A DNA stretch of 64,000 nucleotides from Streptococcus oralis (GCF_021497885.1 NZ_CP046523.1:1841501-1905500), one strand, 5' to 3'; positions 7,868 through 18,258 are shown, counted from the first letter of the stretch. Translations and numbers: made by a program. Notes: generated by a model from the letters alone, not told the origin.

Positions 7868-9352
7868 TTATGATTTTTTGTTTTTCAAGAATTCGTCGTA
7901 TTGTTTTTGCATTTCGTTCAATACTTTTTCGTAGGCACCTTCAGATTTCAATTTTTCCATCAATTCTGGGATTGCTTTATCTGGGTCTACAGTACCAGTG
8001 TTGATAGCTGTATCGAATTGTTGCATTGTGTTAGAGATTGCTGAAATTTCAGATTTGACACTGTCAGTGTTAAAGATGAATCCAAGCGCTGGAGATTCTT
8101 TAGCTTCTGCCAATTGTTTCTTAGAATCTTCGATTTGTTGGTCTGTAACGTTTTCGTTGATGTAAAGGATCCAGTTGTTACCAGTGTTCCAACCTGACAT
8201 GTGAGTGTTTCCTTTGTATCCATCAAGGACGCGAACACGGTTTTCTTTACCTTCAACTTTTTCCCAGTTCTTGCCTTCTGGACCGTAAACAAGTCCGTTC
8301 AAGAGTTCTGGGTTTGTGTTCAAGAGATTCAACACTTCCATTGATTTTTCTTTGTTCTTAGAGTTGTTTGAGATGACAAAGTTAGCAACTTGTGTTGTTT
8401 GATTTTTCTTGATAAAGTTAGTGATTGGTTTGATTTGGATGTCTTTGTTAGCAACACGTGAAAGCAAGCTGTTACCATAGTCAGCTGGTCCTACTGTTTC
8501 TTCACGAACGAACCAAGTATCTTGTTGAAGGTCAAATGAAGTGTCGCTTGTTGCTACGTCTTTTGGAATATATCCTGCTTCATAGAATTTGTGAAGAGTC
8601 TTCAAGTGTTCTTTGAAACGAGGTACTTCGTAACGGTTTACGATCTTAGTAGTATCTCCTTCAAGGTCGATAACGAATGGAAGTCCATTTGGCACTGGGT
8701 AGTCAAAGTTATCAGATGGGATAAAGTTCTTCGTAACCGCAAATGGTACTACGTCTGGAGCTTTTTCTTTGATTTGTTTCAAGACTGGTTCAAGTGTTTC
8801 GTATGAAGTGACACCTGAAATGTCAATGCCATATTTGGCAAGAAGAGCGCCGTTAAAGGCAAAGTTTTGAGATGATGCAACGTTGGCTGCAACTGGAACA
8901 GCGTAAATCTTACCGTTTACAGTGTTCCCTTTGATGTAAGCTGGGTCAAGTGCTTTGTAAAGCTCTGCTCCTTCTTTCTTGTACAATTCTGTCAAGTCCG
9001 CATAAGCACCTTTTTGAGCATTTACGACATAGTTATCTGCAAAAGCGATATCGTAGTTTTCACCTGATGATGTGATAACTGACATTTTCTTACCGTAGTC
9101 ACCCCATCCAAGGTATTGGATATCCAATTTAGCACCAACTTTTTCTTCGATGATTTTGTTAGCATTTTCTAGCAATTCATCCAAGTTGTCTGGTTTGTCA
9201 CCGATTTGGTACATTTTAAGAACAGGTTTGTCACCTGAAGCTGAGTCAGCAGCTTTTTTGTTGTTACCTGAAAGGTTTCCACAAGCGGCAAGGCTTGCAG
9301 CCAAAGCGACTACGCTAGCAGATGCAAAAGCATATTTTTTCCAGTTTTTCAT
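7868..9352 (-). CDS. ngtS: N-glycan ABC transporter substrate-binding lipoprotein
   Basis: 494 residues. The lipoprotein signal peptide ends in the lipobox LAAC (Cys at ~24), followed by a Gly/Ser/Asn linker. The rest is a family 1 extracellular solute-binding fold with a C-terminal region of the DUF3502 type. It strongly resembles pneumococcal SP_0092, described as NgtS, which binds complex N-glycan fragments at the cell surface. The two permease genes lie directly upstream, and no ATPase gene is present; such importers usually share the housekeeping ATPase MsmK. The ATG has AAAGGAG 8 bases upstream. Placement beside the N-glycan hydrolase genes supports the substrate call. Confidence 0.88.
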   Translation of the reverse strand: MKNWKKYAFASASVVALAASLAACGNLSGNNKKAADSASGDKPVLKMYQIGDKPDNLDELLENANKIIEEKVGAKLDIQYLGWGDYGKKMSVITSSGENYDIAFADNYVVNAQKGAYADLTELYKKEGAELYKALDPAYIKGNTVNGKIYAVPVAANVASSQNFAFNGALLAKYGIDISGVTSYETLEPVLKQIKEKAPDVVPFAVTKNFIPSDNFDYPVPNGLPFVIDLEGDTTKIVNRYEVPRFKEHLKTLHKFYEAGYIPKDVATSDTSFDLQQDTWFVREETVGPADYGNSLLSRVANKDIQIKPITNFIKKNQTTQVANFVISNNSKNKEKSMEVLNLLNTNPELLNGLVYGPEGKNWEKVEGKENRVRVLDGYKGNTHMSGWNTGNNWILYINENVTDQQIEDSKKQLAEAKESPALGFIFNTDSVKSEISAISNTMQQFDTAINTGTVDPDKAIPELMEKLKSEGAYEKVLNEMQKQYDEFLKNKKS

Positions 9353-9460
9353 GATAAAAACTCCTTTTTTTATTTTTAAACTTATAAACGATTTAATGAT
9401 TTGTAACTTCAGTCACTAAGATGAAGTTGGGAAGGGAGAAACGGTGTTTCTCAGCAAGTG

Positions 9461-10384
9461 CTACTCTTTCACACCACCGATGGTCAAACCTTTTACAAAG
9501 TAGCGTTGGAAGAATGGATACAGAATCGCGATTGGAAGGGTTGCAACCACAACCATGGCCATACGACCTGTTTCTTTTGGAAGAGCGACTCCCAGTTGGC
9601 CAGATAGGCCGACTGCTTTTGCAATGTAGTCCATATTTTGCTGGATTTGCATGAGCAAATATTGCAATGGATACAAGTTGTCACTCTTGATGTAAAGAAG
9701 GGCGTTGAACCAGTCGTTCCAGAAACCAAGAGCTGTCAAAAGCGTGATAGTTGCGATACCTGGAAGTGACAATGGTAAACAGATCTGGAAGAAGATCCGT
9801 GCTTCACTGGCACCATCGATACGAGCAGATTCTAGAATGGCTTCTGGAATGGTCTTCTTGAAGAAGGAACGCATCAAGATGATGTTGAATGGTGAGAGAA
9901 GCATTGGAACAATCAAGGCCCAAACCGTATCACCAAGTTGAAGCAAACGAGTCACCACGATATAGCCTGGTACCAAACCAGCATTGAACAACATACTGAG
10001 AAGGGCAAAGATTGTGAAGAATCTGCGGTACTTAAAGGTTGTCCGTGAGATGGCGTAGGCATAAGTGGTTGTAATGAAGACGTTGGTCACTGTTCCGACT
10101 ACGGTTACAAAAACTGAGATAAAGAGCGCTTGGAGAATCTTATCTTTAAACTGAGCTAAGAACTGGAATCCATCTACACCAAATTTCGAAGGGAAAAAGC
10201 TATATCCATACTGGAGGATGCTCTTTTCGTCTGTCACCGAAATGATGATAACGAAGATAAAGGGCAATATACAAGAAAGAGCGATCAAACCAGAGATGAT
10301 ACTAAAGAAGATATCTGCTTTCTTACTGAAGGAGTGAATGCCGACATTATCGATTTTTTCTTTTTTAATTTTCTTTTCTGCCAT
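9461..10384 (-). CDS. ngtP2: N-glycan ABC transporter permease (LplC/MalG-type)
   Basis: 307 residues from MAEKKIKKEKID; this start has AAAGGAGGAG upstream and avoids overlapping the preceding permease gene. There are six membrane helices. The permease signature that docks the ATPase (EAILESARIDGASEARIFF) lies around residue 190. It matches the second permease of the pneumococcal SP_0090-0092 system. The assignment of P1 versus P2 follows gene order. It forms the membrane channel with the next-upstream permease. Confidence 0.87.
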   Translation of the reverse strand: MAEKKIKKEKIDNVGIHSFSKKADIFFSIISGLIALSCILPFIFVIIISVTDEKSILQYGYSFFPSKFGVDGFQFLAQFKDKILQALFISVFVTVVGTVTNVFITTTYAYAISRTTFKYRRFFTIFALLSMLFNAGLVPGYIVVTRLLQLGDTVWALIVPMLLSPFNIILMRSFFKKTIPEAILESARIDGASEARIFFQICLPLSLPGIATITLLTALGFWNDWFNALLYIKSDNLYPLQYLLMQIQQNMDYIAKAVGLSGQLGVALPKETGRMAMVVVATLPIAILYPFFQRYFVKGLTIGGVKE

Positions 10385-10397
10385 ATTCTCCTCCTTT

Positions 10398-11327
10398 CTA
10401 GAACAAAGCTGAGTTTGGATCGACTCGTCTTGCAAGCAAGTTTGATAGGATAACCAGAATCAAACCGACAACGGATTGGTAAAGACCGGCTGCTGAAGCC
10501 ATACCGATATCTGCTGTCTGAGTCAAACCATTAAAGACATATACATCCAAAACGTTGGTTACATTGTAAAGCTGACCAGCATTGTGTGGGATTTGATAGA
10601 AGAGACCAAAGTCTGCACGGAAGATATTTCCGACTGCAAGGATGGTCAAGACTGTTACAAGCGGAGTCAACTGAGGAATGGTTACGTTGCGAATACGTTG
10701 CCACTTGCTAGCCCCGTCCACTGTTGCTGCTTCGTAGTAGGTTGGGTCAATTCCCATGATCGTCGCATAGTACATGACACTGCTATATCCAAAGCCTTTC
10801 CAAATACCAAGGAAAAGGAGAAGGTATGGCCAAATGCCTAAGTCAGCGTAGAAGTTGACTTCCTTCATGCCAATGGATGTTAGGAAATGGTTGAAGACCC
10901 CTTTGTCAATGTTTAGGAAAGCATCTGTAAAGAAACTAATGATAACCCATGACAGGAAGTAAGGGAACAACATAGACGTTTGGAAAATCTTAACCATTCT
11001 CTTAGAGCGAAGCTCGCTGAGGATAATGGCAATTCCTACTGATACAATCAAACCGATAAAGATAAAGCCGAGATTGTAGAGAACGGTATTTCGAGTGATG
11101 ATAAAGGCGTCTTTTGAACTAAACAAGAATCTGAAATTATCTAACCCGACCCATTTACTATTCACAATACTATCTATGAAACCATTACTGGTCATATGGT
11201 AGTCTTTAAAGGCGACCACATTCCCAAATACTGGAATGTAAAAGAATAGAATCAACCAGAGTGCCCCTGGTAAAACCATCAAGAGAAAGATCCAGTTATC
11301 TCTCAAGGTCTTTGAAAACTTTTTCAT
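10398..11327 (-). CDS. ngtP1: N-glycan ABC transporter permease (LplB/MalF-type)
   Basis: 309 residues. Six membrane helices follow a short cytoplasmic N-terminus. The ATPase-docking motif reads YYEAATVDGASKWQRI. It is the first gene of the three-gene importer operon and lies directly behind a promoter with a cre-like site, so the system should be repressed by CcpA on preferred sugars. Thirteen bases separate its stop from the start of the second permease. It works in the membrane with the partner permease and the surface lipoprotein. Confidence 0.87.
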   Translation of the reverse strand: MKKFSKTLRDNWIFLLMVLPGALWLILFFYIPVFGNVVAFKDYHMTSNGFIDSIVNSKWVGLDNFRFLFSSKDAFIITRNTVLYNLGFIFIGLIVSVGIAIILSELRSKRMVKIFQTSMLFPYFLSWVIISFFTDAFLNIDKGVFNHFLTSIGMKEVNFYADLGIWPYLLLFLGIWKGFGYSSVMYYATIMGIDPTYYEAATVDGASKWQRIRNVTIPQLTPLVTVLTILAVGNIFRADFGLFYQIPHNAGQLYNVTNVLDVYVFNGLTQTADIGMASAAGLYQSVVGLILVILSNLLARRVDPNSALF

Positions 11328-11378
11328 AATTTCCTCCCTTTTTATTCCTAAAAACTGATTTCATCGAATTTTTAGGTT

Positions 11379-11403
11379 TGATAACGATTACATTATTAGT
11401 ATA
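11379..11403 (-). promoter_or_regulatory. Promoter -10 and cre-like site of the ngt operon
   Basis: Minus strand: TATACT (11398-11403) with TTTAAC about 18 bp upstream as a possible -35. ATGTAATCGTTATCA (11379-11393) follows directly and matches the cre consensus at 14 of 15 positions (T instead of the R). The position suggests CcpA repression. Confidence 0.65.
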
Positions 11404-11440
11404 CTCCTATTTGAAGGTCAGGTTAAACTACTAATTATAG

Positions 11441-11477
11441 AAAAAACTCCACAAATTATTTTATGTGGAGAAGTTTT
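11441..11477 (-). terminator. Terminator of the DUF4767-like lipoprotein gene
   Basis: On the minus strand CTCCACA and TGTGGAG (11464-11470 and 11447-11453) form a stem, followed by TTTTTTC. Confidence 0.75.
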
Positions 11478-11536
11478 TTATAAGAAATAGGTTTCACGAG
11501 AAACACTTTGCATGCGATAAATGTATTTCCGCTTTA

Positions 11537-12652
11537 CTAATTGAAAACTTGTTCCAATATTGGGTGATGAAACTCGACAAAATGAATCTGGGCATTTATG
11601 ATAGCCCCTGATTCATTTTTATCAATCTCTGGTCTTCCTTCGGTGTGTAAAAGAGCAGGATTACCATCCTTGTAGCCAAAGAGAATCACCTCTGTCTCTG
11701 CTTCATTCACATAGCAAGCTAAGATTTCAAACCGCCCAGAACCTGAACCTGCACTATACCCATACCATTTAAAAGTATAATTCACCCCATCTACTTGTCC
11801 AAATTGCATTATCTGGTCTGGCACTGCAAGTCCATAGTAGTGACCATATGTTGCTAAGTTAGTTGACTTAAATCTTTCACCTTTACTATCCGAATAGGAT
11901 TCCATGGCTGTTTTTATCTTGTCTATTAAAGAACTATTATCTGTATCTGGCTCGCTCTCTGTAGTTACACTTGTTTTTAATAGAAATTCCTTAAAACGTC
12001 GCGCTAAATCTGTATTCTCAGTCTCTTCAAAATTTGCAGTAGGGATAGTTTCCAGTGTCTTATCGGCATGCAAGACCTGTGCTTGCCCATCCTTCAGTGT
12101 AAATAGGTAGAAATGTTTGTTCTGCTTGTCATAGTAAGCATCCAAAATCAAGTAGGCATAAGCATTGTCACTCGATACTCCAAAAACATTCCATTTGACA
12201 CTTTTCTGAGAGACTGTTGTAGTTTCTAATTTTTTGATTAGTTCATTTTTTTCATCAAAGTTTGCATGCTCTAGTCTATGATAGGACTGCCCCATAGAAG
12301 AAGCCCAGCTTGCAAACTCTTCCTCCCACTTTTCAGTATTGTATTGAATTAGCTTCTGAAAACCCAAGTAATTCTTCATAATCAAGGCTTGATCAGTCGG
12401 ATTAGATAACTCAAGTTCTTCCATGGCTGCAACTGTAGCAGCCATAGGTGACTGAACAGTTGTATCCTTGGATTCTTTTTCGTGCGAAAGAGCCTTTTGA
12501 TAGGAATCTGCTAAATAGTGAAAATAGTTGGTTGTCTCCTTGGTTTGTTGCTCCCTTGGTATGGACGGACTAGTTGCTCCATCCTCTGTCGTTTTATGGC
12601 AGGCAGATAAGACTAGCATGCTAGTAGCTAGGACTAGTAGTAGCTTTTTCAT
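11537..12652 (-). CDS. DUF4767-like lipoprotein
   Basis: 371 residues. The lipoprotein signal MKKLLLVLATSMLVLSAC has its lipobox Cys at residue 18; a Thr/Glu-rich linker follows. A central segment (EEFASWASSMGQSYHRL, then YLILDAYYD and HFYLFTLKDGQAQVL) resembles DUF4767; a second region with a similar pattern (FKWYGYSAGSGSGRFEIL, then EVILFGYKDGNPALLHT) may be a second copy. It is membrane-anchored and surface-exposed, of unknown function. It sits between the importer and the hydrolases but has its own promoter and terminator, so involvement in N-glycan use is only suggested by position. Confidence 0.7.
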   Translation of the reverse strand: MKKLLLVLATSMLVLSACHKTTEDGATSPSIPREQQTKETTNYFHYLADSYQKALSHEKESKDTTVQSPMAATVAAMEELELSNPTDQALIMKNYLGFQKLIQYNTEKWEEEFASWASSMGQSYHRLEHANFDEKNELIKKLETTTVSQKSVKWNVFGVSSDNAYAYLILDAYYDKQNKHFYLFTLKDGQAQVLHADKTLETIPTANFEETENTDLARRFKEFLLKTSVTTESEPDTDNSSLIDKIKTAMESYSDSKGERFKSTNLATYGHYYGLAVPDQIMQFGQVDGVNYTFKWYGYSAGSGSGRFEILACYVNEAETEVILFGYKDGNPALLHTEGRPEIDKNESGAIINAQIHFVEFHHPILEQVFN

Positions 12653-12683
12653 GGTCAGACCTCCAAACTATCTTTCTACCTTC

Positions 12684-12712
12684 ATTATACTCCTTCCCTA
12701 TCTCCAAATCAA
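12684..12712 (-). promoter_or_regulatory. Promoter of the DUF4767-like lipoprotein gene
   Basis: Minus strand: TTGATT (12707-12712), a 17-bp spacer and TATAAT (12684-12689). The -35 begins in the T run of the preceding terminator. Confidence 0.7.
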
Positions 12713-12745
12713 AAAACATCTCCATGTATTTAAAAGGAGATGTTT
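12711..12745 (-). terminator. Terminator of the GH20 end of the glycosidase operon
   Basis: Minus strand: AAACATCTCC, a 12-base loop, GGAGATGTTT and a T run, right after the GH20 stop at 12770. Confidence 0.8.
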
Positions 12746-12769
12746 AACTGTTTGTGATAAATGCCTAGC

Positions 12770-14650
12770 CTATGTCGTATAAATCGTCGATGCGGTCGCA
12801 ATAGTGTGCCACTGGTTGGCTGTTGTGGCTGCGAAGTCCTTGTCTGCGTAGAAGTCAGTAAATGGTAGGATTTCAACTTCTAGCTCGTCGATGCGGTCAA
12901 TCTGCCCTGCCAGATAAGCCTCGATACGACTTTCTGCTCGTTTGATACGTTGCAAGAGTCCGCCCATACGGATATCGACTGTATCCAAGCCAAAGACCTT
13001 GTTTTCTTTCAACCATTGACGGCTAAAGAGGGCATGGAATTGTTCAATCTCGCTTCTGAGTTTTGGTAATTCTTGTCTGGCGATTTCTTGCAGACTTTCT
13101 TTATCGTTTGTTTGGTAGGCCTGACGAATGCGTCGTCCCACATCCACTTTACTGCTTAAAATCTGGTTCAACTGAGCCTGTGTTTCAAAGAGATAAGCAT
13201 AATTTCCTGCTTTTTCTTTAATTTCAGCAAGCGTCTCAGCAGCCTGAGCGAAGTGCGGTTTGTCCTGTTCAGGTGTCATGTGTCTGTCAAGAATCGGGCA
13301 AAGAACATCCTGATAAAAGACATAGCGGTTGGGATTGATACCACTGAGATTGCCTGGCAAGTCTGGCAAGAGATTGGCAAGGTCAATCTGCACAAAGTCC
13401 TCAACTGACAGACCTGTATTGGTCTTGAAGTGAGCAGACAAACGGTCTAGGTCATTGCGGTAGCTGAGTTCTGCCCAGATTTGCAGACTTGGTAGAATAG
13501 AGAACTGGGCAGTTTCTCCACCATTGTCCCCCCAACCCGTTACAATGACTTCTTTGATGTCATTAGCACGACAGGATTTGTTGGCTTCAAGAGCAATAAG
13601 ACGGCTGAAATGGTTGTTGGGTGTGAAACCGATCCACTTCCAAGCACCACCTGCAAAGGCAAGGTCATGGCTAATCTTGTGATGGTTGCGGAAATTGCGG
13701 TTGTATTTTTCCTCGCTATCCTGATAATAATCCCAGTAAACCAAAGTTACACGGTCTTTGAGACGGTCTAGGTAGACACGAGTTTCCTCTGGAATTTTCA
13801 CATCACGGTCGTACTGGCCATCCGCTGACATGAGTTTGAAGAACATATCACTCCACATCTGGCAGTGGAAACCATACTTGTCTGCAATATCTAGCACGCG
13901 CTCCAAGTGTTGACACATGAGGAGACTACGATCTACAACGCCGTTCAAGATAAGGTAGCGTCCCAAACCAACCAAGTGGGCTTCATCCATCCCGATATTG
14001 ACCTTGCGAGTCTGCAGTTTAGATAGAGTGGCAAACATGCCATCAATCAGGTCATACACCTTTTCTTCGCCGATAAGGAGAATATCCTCCACATCACGGA
14101 GTTCTTGCACTTCCTTAACGCCCCATTTGACGAAGGCCGACAAGTGGGCCAAGGTCTGGATGCAAGGCACAAAGGTCATGTCAAACTGCTGGGCGTAGGC
14201 TTCTATTTCCTGCAACTCCTCTGCTGAATAGGCGCCACGGAAGTAACCAAAGTAAGGTTGCCCCTCAATCTGATAGGTGTCTTCCATGTAAAGTTCAAAG
14301 GTTGAGTAGCCCATGAGAGCCAAGACCTCAATCATCTGCTTGGCAGAAGCCACATTCAGAACCGCATTTCGAGAACAGTCTGCCATGTAGGCCAAATCTT
14401 CATAAGCTGCCTGCTCCTCAATCGCTACTTTATCACCTTCTACTAGAGCTGTTGCCAATAAGGACAAGGTGCGGTAAAGTTGGTGAGGTTTGTGATAAGT
14501 CAGTTGATAGTGGCCTCCCTCACCCTTGATAGAGATAGAGGCTTGGTCAGACTGAGCGACTGCAACTTCCACATCTGGTAAAGAGATATACTTTGTCAGT
14601 AAGTCGATTGCCTGAGTTTGTTTGGGACTAAGTCCTGTAAATGTCACCAT
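12770..14650 (-). CDS. GH20 beta-N-acetylhexosaminidase (GH20C type), intracellular
   Basis: 626 residues, no signal peptide, so it acts in the cytosol. After an N-terminal alpha/beta domain comes the GH20 barrel, with the acidic pair of substrate-assisted catalysis in [13 protein letters not shown]. It matches the pneumococcal GH20C enzyme, which removes terminal GlcNAc or GalNAc from imported oligosaccharides. The start ATG has AGGAGG and overlaps the ROK gene stop by 7 bases, so the two are translationally coupled. It is the last gene of the operon, before a terminator. Its likely job is finishing N-glycan cores after the mannosidases. Confidence 0.9.
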   Translation of the reverse strand: MVTFTGLSPKQTQAIDLLTKYISLPDVEVAVAQSDQASISIKGEGGHYQLTYHKPHQLYRTLSLLATALVEGDKVAIEEQAAYEDLAYMADCSRNAVLNVASAKQMIEVLALMGYSTFELYMEDTYQIEGQPYFGYFRGAYSAEELQEIEAYAQQFDMTFVPCIQTLAHLSAFVKWGVKEVQELRDVEDILLIGEEKVYDLIDGMFATLSKLQTRKVNIGMDEAHLVGLGRYLILNGVVDRSLLMCQHLERVLDIADKYGFHCQMWSDMFFKLMSADGQYDRDVKIPEETRVYLDRLKDRVTLVYWDYYQDSEEKYNRNFRNHHKISHDLAFAGGAWKWIGFTPNNHFSRLIALEANKSCRANDIKEVIVTGWGDNGGETAQFSILPSLQIWAELSYRNDLDRLSAHFKTNTGLSVEDFVQIDLANLLPDLPGNLSGINPNRYVFYQDVLCPILDRHMTPEQDKPHFAQAAETLAEIKEKAGNYAYLFETQAQLNQILSSKVDVGRRIRQAYQTNDKESLQEIARQELPKLRSEIEQFHALFSRQWLKENKVFGLDTVDIRMGGLLQRIKRAESRIEAYLAGQIDRIDELEVEILPFTDFYADKDFAATTANQWHTIATASTIYTT

Positions 14651-15513
14651 TGGTTTTCCTCCTGTAGCCAGTTGACAAGGGCACCGTAGAGATTGGCATC
14701 TGCATGATAGGTGCAGGCTTGGATGACAGGTGCGACCGTGTATTCTTCGTAGGTTTCGACAAATTCATCGACAGCCTTTTTGACACCTTGGATGAAGTCT
14801 GGATTTTGGCTAATAGAGCCTCCCAGACTAATGACATCTGGGTCGATGAGATACTGAATATTGAGCAAACCTTGCGCCAGATTACGGTTCATGCGCAAAA
14901 TAGCTTCTTGACAAAGAGCATTACCAGCTGCGGCCTCTTGGTAAATCTTGCGTCCGTCCCAGTCAGTCTGACCAGATTTTTCAATCACGTATCGCACCAT
15001 ATTTCCAGTTGACGCTAGTTGCGACCAGTTGTTGAGCTTTTCTGCTGGTGCAATGGTTGTCATGTAGCCAAACTCTCCTCCCAAGCCGTGGCGACCTCGG
15101 TGAAGCTTGCCATTGATAATCATGGCGCCGCCGATTCCTGTACCAATCACGACACAGGCTGCATTTTCAATTTCTGGGTGAGCTAGCAATTCACTAAGCC
15201 CAACACAGTTGGCATCATTTTCTAGATGGACAGGTAGCTGATGATGAGCAAGTGCCTCATACCAAGAAAAGCCATGAATATAAGGTACGGCACTGATTCC
15301 CTCAATCACACCTGTTTCTTGATTAACCGCGCCTGGAACGCTCATAGCAATGCCCTTATAATCTTGTTCTGCCAAGCGTTGGTCTAGCCAAGTCAGTAAA
15401 GACTCCAAGTTTTCTGGCGTCGGAGTACTTGTCTTATCTAGTATTTTTCCATCAGGAGTTAGACTAGCAAATTTTATACCGGTCCCTCCGATATCAATGG
15501 TTGCAATGGTCAT
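14644..15513 (-). CDS. ROK family sugar kinase
   Basis: 289 residues. The N-terminal ATP motif ([13 protein letters not shown]), the catalytic Asp region ([15 protein letters not shown]) and the second phosphate motif ([15 protein letters not shown]) define a ROK kinase. The usual Cys-rich zinc site is absent; [11 protein letters not shown] takes its place. There is no helix-turn-helix, so it is a kinase and not a repressor. It corresponds to the ROK gene in the pneumococcal N-glycan cluster and may phosphorylate a released hexose such as mannose or glucose; the substrate is inferred. A terminator-like hairpin sits between it and the upstream GH38 gene. The ribosome binding site is weak (AAAGAA). 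Confidence 0.85.
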   Translation of the reverse strand: MTIATIDIGGTGIKFASLTPDGKILDKTSTPTPENLESLLTWLDQRLAEQDYKGIAMSVPGAVNQETGVIEGISAVPYIHGFSWYEALAHHQLPVHLENDANCVGLSELLAHPEIENAACVVIGTGIGGAMIINGKLHRGRHGLGGEFGYMTTIAPAEKLNNWSQLASTGNMVRYVIEKSGQTDWDGRKIYQEAAAGNALCQEAILRMNRNLAQGLLNIQYLIDPDVISLGGSISQNPDFIQGVKKAVDEFVETYEEYTVAPVIQACTYHADANLYGALVNWLQEENQW

Positions 15514-15526
15514 TGTTCTTTACCGT

Positions 15527-15568
15527 AAAAAGGGGCGAATCAGTAGTTAGTCCTTACTCTTTCGCCCC
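15527..15568 (-). terminator. Terminator-like hairpin inside the glycosidase operon
   Basis: Minus strand: GGGGCGAA, a 21-base loop, TTCGCCCC and TTTTT, between GH38 and the ROK kinase. Complete or partial termination here would lower expression of the ROK and GH20 genes relative to GH38. Confidence 0.6.
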
Positions 15569-15612
15569 TCCTTTCTATCTCATAGTATTAGTTATCAAAC
15601 ACTTTAAAACTG

Positions 15613-18258
15613 TTAAATGTCTTCTTTTTTGATTAATTCTGTGCGAATCTCTTGTGGTGCTAAGAGTCCTGAATGAACTGGATATGGTCGCTCAAGCAAA
15701 TCCAAAATGGTTTGTTGGTGTTCTGATATGCGCACATTTTCTTGACTCATATTGTAGTAACGGAGGACATATCCTTCTTCATTTTCAGCTACCTTAAAGG
15801 CTGTTGGGCAGACTTGTGGCAAGCTGAGCGCCGCATGGCTCAAAAGGCTACCAGTCGCTGCAACACTTCCTTCTTGTTTAGCAACTTGAAGACTAGTGAA
15901 TGGTGTTTGGAAGGCTTTGGCACGACGGAAGGCTGAGAATCGTTCTTGTGCTTGGTGGCATTCGAGAGCAAACTCAACTTCAAACTCACGCAAGCATTGA
16001 GCCTCTGGTGTTGGGAAGTAACCCCAGTCACCTAGCTCACCTGATGCACGAAGAATGGTCACTGCAATGGTGTCATCTCCAAGGATTTCATACTCGTGCA
16101 ATCCTTTATTGGCCACTGTCACCCCTTTTTCATCATCATACAGACTGACAAAGGCTTGTTGGTGTTGAGGATTTTCAGGATTTTCCCATGAAGCCGCTGG
16201 TTTATTTGGTCGTGTCACCACCTCATAAATGCTTTCAGAATCATTGCTTGGACGTGTGTTATGAGTCTTGACCAAGAGACGGATACGGTGGTCCTTAGCG
16301 GTGTTGGTAAAGCGAGTCTTGAAGCGGATTTGAGGATTGTCAACAAAGACGGTCATCTCTGTTTCCAGAAGAATGCTTGTCAGTTCATCTGAACGTCCAG
16401 CTTCACGCGTCATAAACTCAATGATGCCTCTTTGTTCCGCATCCAGTTTTTCATCTGCACTTACTGGAATTGTCAATTCATGCTTGAGCAAGATCTTGGC
16501 AAAACGAGCTGTATTTTCCAAGACCTCATATCCTTTCAGCTCGGCGTAGATAGGCTCTGTTCCTTTTGGTTGGAAGTAGATATACTCATTTCCGATATCA
16601 CCACGGTCTTCAAAGCGAACAACATCTTCATACGCTTCATGAGTTGTCTTGTCGTAGACTGTGATATTTTCATCCACACTGACCGTTACAAATGGCGTAT
16701 CAATCACTCCATTTTGGTAAATACCGTCACGGTGTTCCTGTTCTCCTTCGAGCAATTGGAAGGTTGTCCAAGAAAGTGGTGCCAGATGAACAGGTACTGT
16801 CACGCGCACTTGTCGAGCGATACGAGCCTGACGGAACTTGTCTTTTGGCAAATCATACTCAAAGTTAGCTCCCAGATCTTCGATTTTCGCTTCTACAGCA
16901 TGCCCTTCTAAGTCTTCGACACGGTAGCACGGCAAGGTCAAGGCTGCCATCTTCTTATAGCCTTCTGTTGGGTGCAATTCTTTGAAATCACAAGTCGCCA
17001 CATCAATCACTGTGCTGACCGTATCAACCTTGTCATGCAAGCCTGTGTTAATGACGGTAAAGAGATGGTCGCTTTGGGCTTCGTGGGTTGCGATTTTACC
17101 CTTCCACTCGTTGAGAAGATTGGTTTTAACGAAATTTCCGACTTGGTTGACCTTGGCAAAACGTGTCTCCATCTCACGGTGAACCTCGTCCACGCTACAG
17201 CCACAGATACTGTCATGTGGCGCATTTTGTAGAAGGACTTTCCAAGCATAGGTCAACTGGTCCTTATGGTTGTGCCCGCCAGTGATGACAGTCAATGGCT
17301 CCACTACTTGTTCTAGGAGATTGCTATTTTCTTGGAAGGCTTGTTTGAGGTAAATGCGTGATGAGGAAGTGTTGGCAAGCGTGTACCAACCATCTGTTTC
17401 CTGACTTGTCAACTCACCTATAACCGTTGATAGTTGCTCCGGCAGAGCACTTTCTACTGCGTGGATATAGTCATCAAATGAACTATGCACAAAGGTCACA
17501 TCTGGGAAGAGTTCATTTGCCACACGAATAGCTTCGCTCAGATTTCGCTGTACAGGCTGGTGGTCACATCCGTTCATCATCAACCATTGGTTGGTCGAAG
17601 CGTAGTCACGCACGTCTGACAATTTTTGTTTCCAGAAAGTTAGGGCCTCGTCCTTATCAACTGGGATTTCATTCCCGTTACTGTACCAGTTGGCAAAGAG
17701 GATACCGAGAACGCGACTTCCGTCCGCACCCTGCCAGTACATTTCTGAAAACTGGGAAGTAAACTGCTCATCTTCGAGGACTTGGTTGTCAAATCCAATC
17801 GGCTTCACACCACGACCAAAGGCTGCCACGTGAATGCCTGATTTTTGAAGGATTTGGGGAGCTTGTCCCATATTTCCAAAGGTATCTGGGAAGTAACCAA
17901 TCTGGGTTGATTTGCCCCATTTTGCACATTCAGCTTGACCAATCAAGGTGTTGCGGACGTTGGCCTCGCTGGAAATCAAGTAATCATCCTGCAAGATGTA
18001 AAAGGGACCAATTTTAAGTTTGCCTTCGTCAATGTAACGTTGGACCTTGTCGCGATTTTCAGGGCGAATTTCCAAGTAGTCATCTAGGACAATAGTTTGT
18101 CCATCCAAGTGGAAACTCTTGAACTCAGGGTCATTTTCAAAGAGATCAAAAAGATTGTCAAATAATTCCACCAACTGCATCCGGTGGCTTTCAAAAGGTA
18201 GATACCACTCACGGTCCCAGTGACTGTGTGAGATAATATGTACAACAACATTTTCCAT
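15613..18258 (-). CDS. GH38 alpha-mannosidase
   Basis: 881 residues from MENVVVHIISHSHWDREWYL; this ATG has a GAGG site 9 bases upstream, and a 5-residue longer reading lacks one. HSHWDREW carries the zinc-binding His/Asp, and the nucleophile Asp lies in YFPDTFGNMG. There is no signal peptide. It is equivalent to pneumococcal SP_2143, an alpha-mannosidase with preference for alpha-1,3-linked mannose in N-glycan cores. It is probably co-transcribed from the GH125 promoter through the BOX element. It acts in the cytosol on imported glycans. Confidence 0.93.
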   Translation of the reverse strand: MENVVVHIISHSHWDREWYLPFESHRMQLVELFDNLFDLFENDPEFKSFHLDGQTIVLDDYLEIRPENRDKVQRYIDEGKLKIGPFYILQDDYLISSEANVRNTLIGQAECAKWGKSTQIGYFPDTFGNMGQAPQILQKSGIHVAAFGRGVKPIGFDNQVLEDEQFTSQFSEMYWQGADGSRVLGILFANWYSNGNEIPVDKDEALTFWKQKLSDVRDYASTNQWLMMNGCDHQPVQRNLSEAIRVANELFPDVTFVHSSFDDYIHAVESALPEQLSTVIGELTSQETDGWYTLANTSSSRIYLKQAFQENSNLLEQVVEPLTVITGGHNHKDQLTYAWKVLLQNAPHDSICGCSVDEVHREMETRFAKVNQVGNFVKTNLLNEWKGKIATHEAQSDHLFTVINTGLHDKVDTVSTVIDVATCDFKELHPTEGYKKMAALTLPCYRVEDLEGHAVEAKIEDLGANFEYDLPKDKFRQARIARQVRVTVPVHLAPLSWTTFQLLEGEQEHRDGIYQNGVIDTPFVTVSVDENITVYDKTTHEAYEDVVRFEDRGDIGNEYIYFQPKGTEPIYAELKGYEVLENTARFAKILLKHELTIPVSADEKLDAEQRGIIEFMTREAGRSDELTSILLETEMTVFVDNPQIRFKTRFTNTAKDHRIRLLVKTHNTRPSNDSESIYEVVTRPNKPAASWENPENPQHQQAFVSLYDDEKGVTVANKGLHEYEILGDDTIAVTILRASGELGDWGYFPTPEAQCLREFEVEFALECHQAQERFSAFRRAKAFQTPFTSLQVAKQEGSVAATGSLLSHAALSLPQVCPTAFKVAENEEGYVLRYYNMSQENVRISEHQQTILDLLERPYPVHSGLLAPQEIRTELIKKEDI

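Noticed and set aside
16432..16911. 159-codon plus-strand frame opposite GH38
   Set aside because: Antisense shadow; Cys/Phe-rich nonsense composition.
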